In this document: positions 8,828 to 18,605 of the stretch, piece after piece
How positions within the stretch are numbered: the first letter of the stretch is position 1
Layout: every line of letters starts with the position of its first letter
Assembly: GCF_022482905.1 (NCBI RefSeq)
Contig: NZ_JAKVOI010000001.1
Coordinates: 1,613,958-1,677,957 of the forward strand
Reading direction: 5' to 3'
Length of the DNA: 64,000 nucleotides
From: Clostridium sp.
GTDB lineage: Bacteria > Bacillota > Clostridia > Clostridiales > Clostridiaceae
Notes under the pieces: model-generated
Database searches by the model: none
What the model was told of the DNA's origin: nothing
What the model saw: the letters and a program-made list of their open reading frames with translations, nothing else
Position numbers and translations under genes: made by a program

Positions 8828-9865
8828 TTATCTTTTGAGATTGATGAGATCCTGGAGTATTTCATCATCAGTTGTTATTATCTTTCCATTTGCCTGGAAA
8901 GCCCTGCTTGCCACTATCATATCCGTAAACTGCTGTGCCAGGTCCACATTTGACATCTCTAGCATTCCCTGTGCCATACTGCCGTAGCTTCCACTATTAT
9001 CGACTTCAGCATCCACACCTCTGGCACTTCTTACTATAGGCTGTCCCGAGTTTGCTGAAACTGAATAGGTGTTGCCACCATTTTTTATGAGTCCACCTTC
9101 ATTTACAAAGGAGACCATTGCTATCTGTCCAAGTGCCGCCGTAGTTCCATCTGCAAGCTGTGCCGTTATATATCCATCTTTTGATACAGAGAAGGTTTTG
9201 ACTTTTGATTCTGCACCTTCCTCACCTATTGCATCCGGAATGGACAGCGGTACCAGATGAGTTGTATCTGCTTCTATGCCATCTGCATTGGCATCCTGAA
9301 ATGCAACTGTATTCTGGGCATTGGGATCATCCGTGTATGAAATTGCAGCATCACCTATCTGATATCCCATAACCCTTTTACCATCTACTGTGAGAAGATT
9401 TCCCTGGGTGTCAAGGAAAAATGCTCCGTCTCTTGTATAGGTAGGATCTATTGGATACTCCACGTCCTCACCTCCTCCTAATGCATTGGTTTCCTCATTT
9501 ACAGCTACTCCGCCAATACCATCAGAAGTTTGTCCTGCTACTGCTCCCGTACCTACTACAAAGTATCCAGGACCATCTATGGCAAAGTCGAGAGTCCTGT
9601 TTGTAGTCTGCATACTTCCAGTTGTAAAATCGGTGCTTATCCCTGCTACCTTGACTCCAAGTCCGCTCTGCTTCCCATTTATCCCACCTATACTGTTGCT
9701 TGGTGCACTTGGATCTGAAAGTGTCTGGCTTATCATGTCCTGAAAGTTCATGCTCTGGGATTTGAATCCCGTAGTAGTCGAATTTGCTATGTTGTTTCCT
9801 ATTACATTCAATTTCTGCTGATTGGCTCTAAGTCCGCTAATTCCTGAGTACAATGATGGTAACAT
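8828..9865 (-). CDS. flgE: FlgE, flagellar hook protein
   Basis: FlgE polymerises into the hook that joins the rod to the filament. The 345-residue protein begins with LYSGISGLRANQQKLNVIGN and the NxTTTGFK motif, and ends with a heptad region ending in ILQDLINLKR; both ends form the coiled-coil core. The middle holds the surface domain (about 90-280). An in-frame extension to 9931 exists, but the ATG at 9865 has GGAGGG 7 bases upstream and matches family N-termini, so I use it. It lies at the usual place between the flagellar operon protein and flbD. At 345 residues it is at the short end for hook proteins. Confidence 0.93.
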   Translation of the reverse strand: MLPSLYSGISGLRANQQKLNVIGNNIANSTTTGFKSQSMNFQDMISQTLSDPSAPSNSIGGINGKQSGLGVKVAGISTDFTTGSMQTTNRTLDFAIDGPGYFVVGTGAVAGQTSDGIGGVAVNEETNALGGGEDVEYPIDPTYTRDGAFFLDTQGNLLTVDGKRVMGYQIGDAAISYTDDPNAQNTVAFQDANADGIEADTTHLVPLSIPDAIGEEGAESKVKTFSVSKDGYITAQLADGTTAALGQIAMVSFVNEGGLIKNGGNTYSVSANSGQPIVRSARGVDAEVDNSGSYGSMAQGMLEMSNVDLAQQFTDMIVASRAFQANGKIITTDDEILQDLINLKR

Positions 9866-10061
9866 TATTTTCCCTCCAATTTTATTTCTATATTGTCCTG
9901 CTTCCTTCATTCCGCAGAACCTGACTCCCACATCGTGGTCCGGCCAGCTTTTTTTAATTTATAATCAACGATTTACAATTAACAATTTATGAGGATTTTC
10001 GGCTGCACCAAAAATCAACAATATTTGATATTTTATATCTGAACTTTAATACTTGAAATAA
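9866..10061 (-). other. flgE leader, possible structured element, no gene
   Basis: About 196 bases separate the flagellar operon protein gene from flgE. On the minus strand the right part is AT-rich and carries repeated AATTGTTAATTG-like words. The part nearer flgE is more GC-rich and can form a CCAC-GAT-GTGG hairpin (around 9929-9939) and a CTGC/GCAG stem beyond it. It does not match the c-di-GMP-I or -II riboswitch cores that I know. I cannot say whether it is a regulatory leader, an RNA processing site or a dispersed repeat. Confidence 0.35.
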
Positions 10062-10472
10062 TTACACTATGACCATGCTGTCTATGTTTGTAAATACTCC
10101 TCCATTGCTCGATTTCCTGTCCAGAGCAGTAATAACAGTCCTGTTCTTTATGGAAGTAATAAGTACTGTGTCTCCATAAAGCAGTGCAGATTCACTGCAT
10201 CCCTTGTCTTCCGCCCTGTTTATGGCAGAATTTATATTCTTCATATCACTTTCGCTGAAAGCTATGTTCCTGTTTTTAAGTCTTTCTGCAGCATGATTCG
10301 ATATGGTGAATCCATTTTTTCCGTCTACCTGCCTGTTCAGCACATCTTTAAAAGATTCACTGCCCGATACACTGCTTTTCAACCTGCTTTTATTATCATA
10401 CAGCTGTGACAGATCCTGGGCAAAGTGCAGCTTGCCGTTAATAATTCTATATCCCACGGATATCACACTCAC
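10062..10472 (-). CDS. Flagellar operon protein, TIGR02530 family
   Basis: This 136-residue protein matches the conserved clostridial/Bacillus flagellar operon protein found between flgD and flgE. It shows the family core FTISNHAAERLKNRNI, the later DxxxINxAINRAEDKG region, and a strand-rich C-terminus with SIKNRTVITALDR. Its exact role is not established; position suggests hook assembly. The start is GTG at 10472, 8 bases after the flgD stop, with only a weak ribosome site, so coupling to flgD translation is likely. A second GTG two codons later is possible. Confidence 0.8.
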   Translation of the reverse strand: MSVISVGYRIINGKLHFAQDLSQLYDNKSRLKSSVSGSESFKDVLNRQVDGKNGFTISNHAAERLKNRNIAFSESDMKNINSAINRAEDKGCSESALLYGDTVLITSIKNRTVITALDRKSSNGGVFTNIDSMVIV

Positions 10473-10479
10473 TTTTCTT

Positions 10480-11178
10480 CTATGGATTTTCTACATTTGA
10501 AATGGAATCAATATAAAAATCCTTTGTTTCACCATCTCCGACATCCACTTTTACAGCAATTCCCAGTGAACCTCTCGATACTGATTTCACAATACCACTG
10601 TAGTAATCTCCATTATCATCTTTCTCATTTATATCCACTTTTTTTCCTATAAGTGCCGATGCATTCATAAGAAGATTGTTGTTTGCACCTGAATCGAATA
10701 TATCTCCTGTATCATCAATTTTAACTACATTGTTTATGTCAAGAAGTTTGTAACTGTCTACTGTATTTCCACTTTCATCAGTCGTATTTCCTACAATTGT
10801 ATTCAGGAATATGTCATCGCCGTCCTTTACAACTCCAACGACCTGTCCACTGTACATGTTCCCATTTGAATCCGTATCACTAAAAGTAACATATTTGTTC
10901 ACAAGTGAATTGGCCGTACCAAGTTTGTTTGAACTGTTCAGGTTTGCCATCTGCTGCAGTGCAGAAAACTGTGCAAGCTGACTTATATACTCGGTTGAAT
11001 TCTGTGAACTTGTGTTGGTTGGATCCTGATTGGCAAGTTCTGCCGCCAGTATTTTGAGAAACATGTTTTCATCTATGTCCTGTCCCTTTTTTACTATTTT
11101 CGTACCTCTTTCGGTCCTTGTAGGATCCAGGGACGAAACAATGGAATTTGAATCCGAATTGTCTACTGCTGCTGTCAT
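10480..11178 (-). CDS. flgD: FlgD, hook scaffold (capping) protein
   Basis: FlgD caps the growing hook and allows FlgE to assemble. The 232-residue protein has a disordered N-terminus, then the FlgD signature (about 38-75): FLKILAAELANQDP and the SQLAQFSALQQMANLN segment. The C-terminal part (about 95-232) is beta-rich and corresponds to the FlgD Tudor/Ig-like region. It lies directly after fliK, as expected. The ATG at 11178 has a GGAGG-type site upstream. Confidence 0.92.
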   Translation of the reverse strand: MTAAVDNSDSNSIVSSLDPTRTERGTKIVKKGQDIDENMFLKILAAELANQDPTNTSSQNSTEYISQLAQFSALQQMANLNSSNKLGTANSLVNKYVTFSDTDSNGNMYSGQVVGVVKDGDDIFLNTIVGNTTDESGNTVDSYKLLDINNVVKIDDTGDIFDSGANNNLLMNASALIGKKVDINEKDDNGDYYSGIVKSVSRGSLGIAVKVDVGDGETKDFYIDSISNVENP

Positions 11179-11203
11179 TATTGCCCTCCTTTATTCATTC
11201 TAA

Positions 11204-12682
11204 TTATGCAAGTATGTTTACATTGTTTTCACTGTAATAGTCGTCTTCTGGTTCCTCTTCAGGAATATTGCCCTCAATTGAGTTCAAATGTCCCCCTTTT
11301 CTATCCTGGTCTTCCTGCCCTCTTCCGTTTCCGCCTTTGAAGAATGTTGTATCCTCATGGTATAAATTAAGTGAAAAGTTCTGGACTTTTATCTCGTTGC
11401 TCTGGAGCTTGTTTGACATGTCCTGGAGATTGGAATTCAGAATATTATAAGTATCCTTGTTTGAAGCTGTAAGAACTGCCTTCATCCTTCCTTCTTCCAT
11501 TACAAGGTTTATTGTTATGTTTCCAAGCTCTTTAGGTGTGACTTTGACAGTGAGCTCCTTGACATTATTCAGCTCCATATATTTTATGCTCTTTATCAAA
11601 TCCGAGCTGAAGCTGTCTTTATTTACTGTCATGTTCTGTACTTGACCTTGTATTGAAGAATTATCACCCTTTATACTGTTGAACTGTGTCATAAAATTGA
11701 CTGCCCTGGATATTTTGCTTTCTCCTTTGCTGTCACCAAGTATCTTGCTGAGTGTATCATTGTCCTTGCCTTCTGCAAAACTATTGCCGTCTTCTGAATC
11801 CAGGCTGTTCTGTATATTGACATTTTCAGCTGGTTTATTTACCGTGTCAACCTGCTGATACAGCTTGATATTATTCAAGCCATCCTTTACCTGCTGTACC
11901 TGAGGGGTGTCCTGAAGTTTTACATCAAGTTTTGAAAGCAGTTCCTCATATATGGCAGACTTTATATCTGATCCATCAATACTTGTCTTATTCCCTGAAA
12001 CAAATTGATTTAATTTCAGCATGACATTATCTGCTATTTTTTTCGACAATTTTCCTGCAAGCTGTTCACTTTTATCCACATTTCCCAAGCTGCTTAAAAT
12101 ATCCTTTAAGATCCCCATATTCTCATCAACTGCACTGTCTACCGCATTTTTGACATCTTGAATCGTGCTGTTATCTGAAAGCTTATCTGCTATAAGCTGT
12201 ACACTTTTGTCAATGGCCTGTAGAAAATCCAGTTTTTTATCAGAATTATTATCTGCAATACTGCCTATAACCTGCAAGTTACTGTCAGATGCTGAATTTT
12301 TGTCATTTACCACATTATTCAACTGACTTTGAATATCTGCATTGCTGCTAAAAAGCAAACTCAGCAGTGACAAAATACTGTCCTTGTCTATCTGTCCATT
12401 ATCAATCTTGTCTTCAATTGTTTTTATCTCTTCGTCTGTAAATCCGGCTTTTTTGAGATAAGTCTCAATCTCCGCCTTTTTTTCATCTTTTCCTGTATCA
12501 GTAGTATTCTGGGTATCCTGCTTTTGAATCTTTTTATTGCCATTGTCAGCCTGTACCTTTTTAACTACGGAACTAAAGTTGTCATTACTTTTACCTGAAG
12601 AGCTTATCTTCGTTGATTCGTCTTTAACATTGGAAGCTGCATCTGGAAGAGATACCTTTAAATTTATCATATCTACACTCAT
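11204..12682 (-). CDS. fliK: FliK, flagellar hook-length control protein
   Basis: FliK measures hook length and triggers the FlhB specificity switch. The 492-residue protein is mostly low-complexity, rich in Asp, Asn, Ser and Lys (about 1-360), as is usual for the ruler region. The C-terminal switch domain (about 370-450) is recognisable: VKELTVKVTPKELGNITINL, then a MKAVLTASN segment and a final amphipathic helix. The tail (about 455-492) is acidic. AAGGAGGTGA precedes the ATG at 12682. It sits between fliJ and flgD, the conserved order. The N-terminal two thirds could not be assigned from sequence alone. Confidence 0.88.
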   Translation of the reverse strand: MSVDMINLKVSLPDAASNVKDESTKISSSGKSNDNFSSVVKKVQADNGNKKIQKQDTQNTTDTGKDEKKAEIETYLKKAGFTDEEIKTIEDKIDNGQIDKDSILSLLSLLFSSNADIQSQLNNVVNDKNSASDSNLQVIGSIADNNSDKKLDFLQAIDKSVQLIADKLSDNSTIQDVKNAVDSAVDENMGILKDILSSLGNVDKSEQLAGKLSKKIADNVMLKLNQFVSGNKTSIDGSDIKSAIYEELLSKLDVKLQDTPQVQQVKDGLNNIKLYQQVDTVNKPAENVNIQNSLDSEDGNSFAEGKDNDTLSKILGDSKGESKISRAVNFMTQFNSIKGDNSSIQGQVQNMTVNKDSFSSDLIKSIKYMELNNVKELTVKVTPKELGNITINLVMEEGRMKAVLTASNKDTYNILNSNLQDMSNKLQSNEIKVQNFSLNLYHEDTTFFKGGNGRGQEDQDRKGGHLNSIEGNIPEEEPEDDYYSENNVNILA

Positions 12683-12701
12683 ATATTAATTTCACCTCCT
12701 T

Positions 12702-13139
12702 TCAATGCATATGGGATTTTCTTATAAATCCATACAGTGCAAATTCGTCATTTGCATTCTGTTCAAGCCTGTTCTGCTCCTTTGTAAAAGCAGCCTCTTT
12801 TTTATACTTTAAAATATCAACTGTCTTGCGTTCTATCTGGCTTTGCTTTAATTCCTCTCTCTTTAAATCAACCATTTTTTCTTTTACCTGAAGTTCACTT
12901 TCTGTTTCATCCATGTTGTAAACCAGTGTGTTAAGATACACCCTTGTCATTTTCTGCTCTACTGTATTTCCCATTTTAGTTACATCCTTGTATCTGTTGT
13001 AATTATCCTTCAGCATATCAAGTTTTTGTTTTACTTCAAGGCTTTCCTTCCTCGCCTTCTGGAAATCCATTATACTTTCATTTTCCCTGTCCAATCTTAT
13101 GTCTAAAAGTTTTTGAAGTCTGAATTCATACTTTTTCAT
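12702..13139 (-). CDS. fliJ: FliJ, export ATPase central stalk
   Basis: FliJ is a coiled-coil protein that inserts in the FliI ATPase ring, like the gamma subunit of F-ATPase, and links it to FlhA. The 145-residue protein starts MKKYEFRLQKLLDIR, a typical FliJ N-terminus, and is almost entirely charged helix with heptad patterns. An in-frame start at 13154 would add five residues, but GAGGAGG stands 8 bases before the ATG at 13139. That start lies 12 bases after the fliI stop. Confidence 0.88.
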   Translation of the reverse strand: MKKYEFRLQKLLDIRLDRENESIMDFQKARKESLEVKQKLDMLKDNYNRYKDVTKMGNTVEQKMTRVYLNTLVYNMDETESELQVKEKMVDLKREELKQSQIERKTVDILKYKKEAAFTKEQNRLEQNANDEFALYGFIRKSHMH

Positions 13140-13150
13140 AGATTTCCTCC

Positions 13151-14467
13151 TCAATTATGACTAAACATCTTTTCCAGTCCATTTACGCTTTCCTCAAATG
13201 AGGAACTTTCATCCATTCCCTGTTTAAGATAATTTATTATGTCATCATGACAGCTTATCGCCATATCTATTTTTTTATTGCTTCCCTTGACATAGGCACC
13301 TATATTTATAAGATCTTCAGAATTCCTGTAAGTCGAAAGCATATCCCTTGCAAATGAGGCCTTTTTCCTGTGCTTGTCAGTTACTATTTCAGACATGAGC
13401 CTGCTTATGCTTGCAAGAACATCTATAGATGGATAGTGATTCCTGTTTGCCAGTTCACGTGAGAGAACTATATGTCCGTCAAGTATGCTCCTTACAGAAT
13501 CTGCAATAGGTTCATTCATGTCATCTCCATCTACAAGCACCGTATAAAATGCCGTAATAGATCCTGACTCCGACATACCTGCTCTTTCCATAAGCCTTGG
13601 AAGCTTTGCAAATACAGATGGGGTATATCCTTTTGTAGCTGGAGGTTCACCAATTGCCAGCCCTATTTCCCTCTGGGCCATGGCAAATCTTGTAACCGAG
13701 TCCATCATGAGTATCACCTTTTTGCCCTTGTCCCTGAAATATTCGGCAATTGCAGTAGCCGTAAAAGCTCCCTTGAGCCTTACAAGTGCAGGTTTATCCG
13801 ATGTAGCACATACAAGAACAGATTTCTTCATTCCTTCCTTGCCAAGATCCTTTTCTATAAAGTCCCTGACTTCCCTTCCCCTCTCTCCGATGAGGGCTAT
13901 TACATTTATATCTGCTTCCGCATATTTTGCAATCATTCCAAGAGTTGTACTTTTTCCAACACCACTCCCTGCAAATATACCTATTCTCTGTCCCTGGCCG
14001 CAGGTTAAGAAACCATCTATAGCCCTTATTCCAGTTGGAATTACCTCCTTGATCCTCTTTCTCTTGAGTGGATCGGGAGGCTCCGAATCAAGAGGATATG
14101 AAATCCCCGAGGATATAACCGAACTATCTATGGGCTTTCCAAGTCCATCCAGCACCTTGCCTAGGAGATTGTCACAGCACGTTACGCTCAGCGGCCTTCT
14201 TTCAGGTACAACCCTGCATCCCGGAGAAATCCCATTGAGTTCACCAAGTGGCATCAAAATAACATTGTCTTCATTAAATCCCACAACTTCGCATACTATT
14301 CTGTGATTTATCTCATTGTAGATGCTGCACACCTCTCCCACAAAGGCTTTTATGCCCTCGGCTTCCACAGTCAATCCTATGACTTTCTTTACAATCCCCT
14401 CCTGATAGCTGTAGCTTGCTTCTGATATTTTCCTGTTTATCCTTTCAAAATCTATATTAATCGCCAT
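13151..14467 (-). CDS. fliI: FliI, flagellar export ATPase
   Basis: FliI is the hexameric ATPase of flagellar protein export, related to F1-beta. The 438-residue protein shows GSGVGKST (Walker A, residues 167-174), the GERGREVRDF segment, the LMMDSVTRFAMAQREIGLA segment that contains Walker B and the family signature, and GEPPATKGYTPSVFA. The start overlaps the end of fliH by 11 bases. Length and motif spacing are normal, so it should be active. Confidence 0.96.
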   Translation of the reverse strand: MAINIDFERINRKISEASYSYQEGIVKKVIGLTVEAEGIKAFVGEVCSIYNEINHRIVCEVVGFNEDNVILMPLGELNGISPGCRVVPERRPLSVTCCDNLLGKVLDGLGKPIDSSVISSGISYPLDSEPPDPLKRKRIKEVIPTGIRAIDGFLTCGQGQRIGIFAGSGVGKSTTLGMIAKYAEADINVIALIGERGREVRDFIEKDLGKEGMKKSVLVCATSDKPALVRLKGAFTATAIAEYFRDKGKKVILMMDSVTRFAMAQREIGLAIGEPPATKGYTPSVFAKLPRLMERAGMSESGSITAFYTVLVDGDDMNEPIADSVRSILDGHIVLSRELANRNHYPSIDVLASISRLMSEIVTDKHRKKASFARDMLSTYRNSEDLINIGAYVKGSNKKIDMAISCHDDIINYLKQGMDESSSFEESVNGLEKMFSHN

Positions 14468-15224
14468 CTTTGAGAATCTCCTCTATCTTCCTGCAGGCAA
14501 TATCCACACTGGAAATCATTTTCCCATTGTCCCTTTCAACTACAACACTTCCATCTTCAACGGATTCATCTGGTATGACAAATATATCTCCCTTGAAGGG
14601 AATTTGTTCCTTCCACATATCAACTTTTTTTCTGAATTCACCGCAGTATTTTTCCCTGCTCTTTATTATGAAAGTCTTCGTACCCCTCATCTGCTTAAGG
14701 GATTCAAATACTACATCATTCAGACTGTTTGTGTCCCTGACCTCATGCCTCAATATATTTTCGATGGAATTCAATATAAGTTCTTTTATCTTCTGCTCAT
14801 TTTCCTTCAAATATTTATTCTTCTCCTCTACAGCCTTTCTGAGCACATCATCTGCTTTTTTCCTTATGGCCTCCCCTTCTTTTTGAGCTTTGGCATAATT
14901 CTTCCTGTAGCCTTCCTCATAGGCTGAGTCATAGCCGTCTTTCCTGCCCTTTTCCATTCCCTCTGTATATCCCTTTTTATAGGCCGTCTCTTCTATACTT
15001 GAAGCCTTCTCATATGCCTCTGAAATTATTCTTTCTTTCTTCCTGTTGGAATCCTGAATTATTGCCTTTCCAAGATTTTCATAACTCTCCATTATAGGAT
15101 CCTTCTGGAGAGCTTCTCTATTCTTTTCCTGCTTTCTGACTGTAAATTCGGTAAATATTTCTTTCCTGCCGTATTCATTTATGCTGTCACCTTTAAATAT
15201 ACTGCCATTATACGATGATCGCAT
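14457..15224 (-). CDS. fliH: FliH, negative regulator of the export ATPase
   Basis: FliH binds the FliI N-terminus and links it to the C-ring. The 255-residue protein contains a long helical region with Gly-rich and Tyr-rich heptads (about 85-120: KGYTEGMEKGRKDGYDSAYE and similar), a typical FliH feature resembling GxxxG-type packing. The C-terminal domain (about 150-255) resembles the V-type ATPase E/FliH fold. The ATG at 15224 has GAGGAGGAG upstream. It overlaps fliG by 17 bases and fliI by 11. Confidence 0.9.
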   Translation of the reverse strand: MRSSYNGSIFKGDSINEYGRKEIFTEFTVRKQEKNREALQKDPIMESYENLGKAIIQDSNRKKERIISEAYEKASSIEETAYKKGYTEGMEKGRKDGYDSAYEEGYRKNYAKAQKEGEAIRKKADDVLRKAVEEKNKYLKENEQKIKELILNSIENILRHEVRDTNSLNDVVFESLKQMRGTKTFIIKSREKYCGEFRKKVDMWKEQIPFKGDIFVIPDESVEDGSVVVERDNGKMISSVDIACRKIEEILKDGD

Positions 15225-16224
15225 CTTCTCCTCCTCTTGACAGAACTATCTCCCCTGCCTCGTCCAGTCTTCTTATTATATTGACAATCTTCTGCTGGGA
15301 TTTTTCAACATCCATAAGTCTGACAGGTCCAAGGAATTCTATATCTTCCTTCAAAGTAGCAGAAGCCCTCTTGGACTGGTTTCTGAATATTGCATCTGCA
15401 ACCTCCTCGGAGCAGCCTTTGAGTGCAAGAGCAAGTTCCTTTGTATCCACTTCCCTGAGTACCCTTTGGATAGATACGTCATCAAGAGTAATGATATCTT
15501 CAAATACGAACATGGACTCCTTGACTTTTTCAGCAAGTTCCGCATCCTGCTTCTCAAGTCCTTCAGTTATATTCTTTTCCGTAGTCCTGTCAACCTGGTT
15601 CAGTATATCTACAATTGTAGGCACACCGCCAATTATCTTCATATCGGATTTTACTACGGATGACAATTTGTCATCCAGAACTTTTTCTATTTCCTTCACT
15701 ACCATATGCGATGTATTCCTCATGGTTGCTATCCTGTAGGCCACTTCAGCCTGAATATTCTCAGGCAGTGCAGACAATATCTGACCTGCCTTGTCAGCTT
15801 GAAGATAGCAAAGTATAAGCGCTATTGTCTGTGGATGCTCATCTGATATTGTATTCAAGAGCTGATGTGCATCTGCTTTTCTAGCTATTGCAAATGGTCT
15901 GAACTGCTGAGTCGCCTCTGTGACCTTCTCCAAAATCTCCATGGCTCTCTGACTTCCGAGGGCTTTTGACAGAAGATTTTTTGCATATTCAACGCCGCCT
16001 TCTATAAGATAGTCCTTTGCCTTGTTCATTTCTATGAATTCATCCAATATATCCTTTTTCTGGTCAGATTTTACAGAACTTATATTGGCTATTTCATAAG
16101 TTATCTTCTGTATTTCAGCTTCCGGAAGTTTCTTTATTATTCCAGCTGCAGCCTCCGGCCCCAATGTTATAAAGAGTATGGCCGCCTTCTGAACTCCAGT
16201 CAAAAACTTGGTGTCTTTAGCCAT
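15208..16224 (-). CDS. fliG: FliG, flagellar motor switch protein
   Basis: FliG forms the upper C-ring and contacts the stator to give torque. The 338-residue protein has the FliG N-domain (TGVQKAAILFITLGPEAAA), the middle domain with an HPQTIALILCYL segment (the EHPQ motif), and the C-terminal torque domain with DIITLDDVSIQRVLREVD and the conserved charged region around RASATLKEDIEFLGP. It lies 6 bases after the fliF stop. The ATG at 16224 has GAGGTGA upstream. Confidence 0.96.
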   Translation of the reverse strand: MAKDTKFLTGVQKAAILFITLGPEAAAGIIKKLPEAEIQKITYEIANISSVKSDQKKDILDEFIEMNKAKDYLIEGGVEYAKNLLSKALGSQRAMEILEKVTEATQQFRPFAIARKADAHQLLNTISDEHPQTIALILCYLQADKAGQILSALPENIQAEVAYRIATMRNTSHMVVKEIEKVLDDKLSSVVKSDMKIIGGVPTIVDILNQVDRTTEKNITEGLEKQDAELAEKVKESMFVFEDIITLDDVSIQRVLREVDTKELALALKGCSEEVADAIFRNQSKRASATLKEDIEFLGPVRLMDVEKSQQKIVNIIRRLDEAGEIVLSRGGEDAIIV

Positions 16225-16229
16225 TTATA

Positions 16230-17828
16230 TCACCTCTCATCCTCTGCCAGCCATGACTTAACTATATCTGCAACTTGATCTGGCTTCTCCTTGGCATACT
16301 TCTTTATCTCATTTTCAATATGGGTATCTTCATTTTCTTCTTCAAGATCTACAGGTTTGAATTTAGATTTAATCTGTTCTGCCGTCAAATCATTGTTCTG
16401 GTCCATAATCTCCTGTGGATTGATACCTTCCTCCCCAAATATATCTTCTTCATCTTCACTGTGCTTTCTTCTCCATATTACAAATGCCACTATTCCCGCT
16501 ATTACAGCTGCTCCTAAAATCGAACCTGCTATTATGAGCTTCTTCAGCTTTTCCTGCTGTGCGGCCTTCTCCATTGCATCTATGTCCTTTTTGGCATTAT
16601 CCTGTGCCGTAGTATCAAAAGGAAGTGATTCCACACTTATAGTATCTCCCCTCGCCGGATCATATCCTACTGCAGATACTGCCAGGTTCCTTATGGCGGT
16701 TCTCGTGGCATCATCCACATTCCCATCAAGTGCAACGGATGCAGTAAGTCTTTTCACACTTCCGGGGGCTTTCACAGTCTTCTGTTCCACAGTAGGTACG
16801 TCGTAGTTTCTGGTAACCTCGTTGTGAGTAGAATTCCCTCCATTTGCAGTATTTGTAGTGGTATTGCTCATATTGTTGTCTACAGGGCTTGTCCCTGCGT
16901 TGTCGGTTCCACCTGTATTCGTATCGTTTATAGTGTGCTCGCTTACTACAACATTATTTTTGTCATAGGTTTTACTGTCCTGCTGAACCGCATCAAAATC
17001 CAGATCAGCATTCACTTTCACCTTGACTTTGTCCTTTCCATACACAGGTTCCAGAAGTGCCAGAAGCTTTTTCTCCGCTTCATCTTCATATTTCGTCTGA
17101 AGCTGCTGCTGGGTTTCTGCAGGAACAGATGAATTTCCCAAATCATCGCCATTTGAATCACCTTCATATAAATCCCTTGAAAGAAGGTTTAACTTGTCAT
17201 CCACTATCTCAACATTTTTCTTGGGTACATTTTTTACACTCCCGGATACAAGGGAAACAAGTGCCTTTACCTGATCTTTTGAAAGCTGCTGGCCCGGCTT
17301 GAGCTTTAAAGTGACAGAAGCACTTCCCGGATCTGTATCTTTCACAAATTCAGTATCATCCGGCAGAACCAGGTGCACCCTTGCATTGTCAATTTCAGGA
17401 AGAGCCTTTATAGTTCTTTCAAGTTCACCCTGAAGTGCCCTTTGATAGTCAATTTTCATCTGCTGATCCGTTTCACCGAACTTATTCTTGTCAAGAATTT
17501 CAAACCCCTGACTTCCATCAGTCATCTGTACCTCCGAAAGAACCTGCATTCTCACTTGATCCACCTGATCCTTCGGAACTAGAATGGAATTTCCCTCCAC
17601 CTTTACATCTACCTTGTCACTTTTCAGCTGTTTGTAAACTGCCGCTGCATCCGTACTGTTCATGTTTGAAAACAACACGGCATATTTTTGCCTTCCCAGA
17701 GTCATTCCTCCAAATATCAAAGCCGCTATAATTCCTGCCGCTATGATACCAAAAGCTATCTTTTTATTTTTACTGGAATCTTTCCATTTACCTATTAAAT
17801 TTTTAAAGAATTGTGATAGCCTACCCAT
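16230..17828 (-). CDS. fliF: FliF, MS-ring protein
   Basis: FliF builds the membrane MS-ring. The protein (532 residues from ATG 17828) has an N-terminal membrane helix (about 24-45), the two ring-building YscJ/FliF domains (about 47-230) with the VARVHLVLP-like segment NARVHLVLP, a low-complexity periplasmic Asn/Thr-rich stretch (about 305-335), a second helix (about 435-457) and an acidic C-terminal tail that binds FliG. A TTG at 17831 directly before the ATG is 7 bases from AAGGAG and could be the true start; the difference is one residue. Confidence 0.95.
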   Translation of the reverse strand: MGRLSQFFKNLIGKWKDSSKNKKIAFGIIAAGIIAALIFGGMTLGRQKYAVLFSNMNSTDAAAVYKQLKSDKVDVKVEGNSILVPKDQVDQVRMQVLSEVQMTDGSQGFEILDKNKFGETDQQMKIDYQRALQGELERTIKALPEIDNARVHLVLPDDTEFVKDTDPGSASVTLKLKPGQQLSKDQVKALVSLVSGSVKNVPKKNVEIVDDKLNLLSRDLYEGDSNGDDLGNSSVPAETQQQLQTKYEDEAEKKLLALLEPVYGKDKVKVKVNADLDFDAVQQDSKTYDKNNVVVSEHTINDTNTGGTDNAGTSPVDNNMSNTTTNTANGGNSTHNEVTRNYDVPTVEQKTVKAPGSVKRLTASVALDGNVDDATRTAIRNLAVSAVGYDPARGDTISVESLPFDTTAQDNAKKDIDAMEKAAQQEKLKKLIIAGSILGAAVIAGIVAFVIWRRKHSEDEEDIFGEEGINPQEIMDQNNDLTAEQIKSKFKPVDLEEENEDTHIENEIKKYAKEKPDQVADIVKSWLAEDER

Positions 17829-17844
17829 CAATCTAGCTCTCCTT

Positions 17845-18147
17845 CTACATCTGCGTTCTATTCAATTCCTGATATGCATCCACAAACTTGTTTCTGATCT
17901 GTACTGCAAGCTCAAGTGACATCCTTGCCTGTTCTGCATCCAGCATTACATTATGTATATCTGTTCTATCACCTTCTATAAAATCCTGAACCGCCTCATC
18001 GGCATTTACCTGTTCGCTATTTACTTCATCCAATTTTTGCTTCAGCAAATTTCCAAAATCATTTTCACTGCCTGCATTATTGGTTGAAATACCGGCACCT
18101 ATCTTTTCAAATATACTCGTATCAGGTGTAAATTCATTTATTTTCAT
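17845..18147 (-). CDS. fliE: FliE, hook-basal body junction protein
   Basis: FliE links the MS-ring to the rod and is among the first exported subunits. The 100-residue protein ends with the conserved region QARMSLELAVQIRNKFVDAY followed by QELNRTQM. This matches the FliE C-terminus (…RNKxxxAYQEIMRMQV). It lies between flgC and fliF, as expected. Confidence 0.93.
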   Translation of the reverse strand: MKINEFTPDTSIFEKIGAGISTNNAGSENDFGNLLKQKLDEVNSEQVNADEAVQDFIEGDRTDIHNVMLDAEQARMSLELAVQIRNKFVDAYQELNRTQM

Positions 18148-18163
18148 ATATTGGTCAGACCTC

Positions 18164-18595
18164 CTACTTTCCTATTTCTAATGCTTTCGAGAACATACTC
18201 TTTTCAGAATTTATAGCACTTACATTGGCTTCATACGATCTTACAGCCACCATCATATCGGCCATTTCATTGAGTATATTTACATTTGGCATTGATACAT
18301 ATCCTGAAGCATCTGCATCTGGATTGGATGGATCATACACTCTTCTAAAGGGTGAATTATCTTCCTCTATTCCTACAGCCTTTACTCCCATTGGAACATT
18401 TTCATAACTTCCATTACTTCCAATTTCTCTATTCAAATTCTCCTGAAATACTGCAACCTTTCTTCTGTAAGGCTGTCCATTTGCACCATGGGTTGTCTCT
18501 GCATTCGCCATATTTGAAGCCACGGTGTCCATTCTAAGCCTTTCTGCAGAAAGTCCGCTGGCACTTATTCTCATTGTATTAAAAGCTTGAATCAC
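18164..18595 (-). CDS. flgC: FlgC, proximal rod protein
   Basis: FlgC forms part of the proximal rod. The 143-residue protein has the rod/hook N-terminal motif: [20 protein letters not shown] followed by [10 protein letters not shown], and the C-terminal helix with [20 protein letters not shown]. The [17 protein letters not shown] segment is typical of FlgC. The start is GTG at 18595 behind GGGGTGA; an internal ATG at 18574 would remove 7 residues and fits the family less well. Confidence 0.94.
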   Translation of the reverse strand: MIQAFNTMRISASGLSAERLRMDTVASNMANAETTHGANGQPYRRKVAVFQENLNREIGSNGSYENVPMGVKAVGIEEDNSPFRRVYDPSNPDADASGYVSMPNVNILNEMADMMVAVRSYEANVSAINSEKSMFSKALEIGK

Positions 18596-18605
18596 AAAAT
18601 CACCC

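Noticed and set aside
9866-9990. c-di-GMP riboswitch before flgE
   Set aside because: The GC-rich hairpins lack the conserved GEMM-I or GEMM-II core bases; I keep it only as a leader of unknown role.
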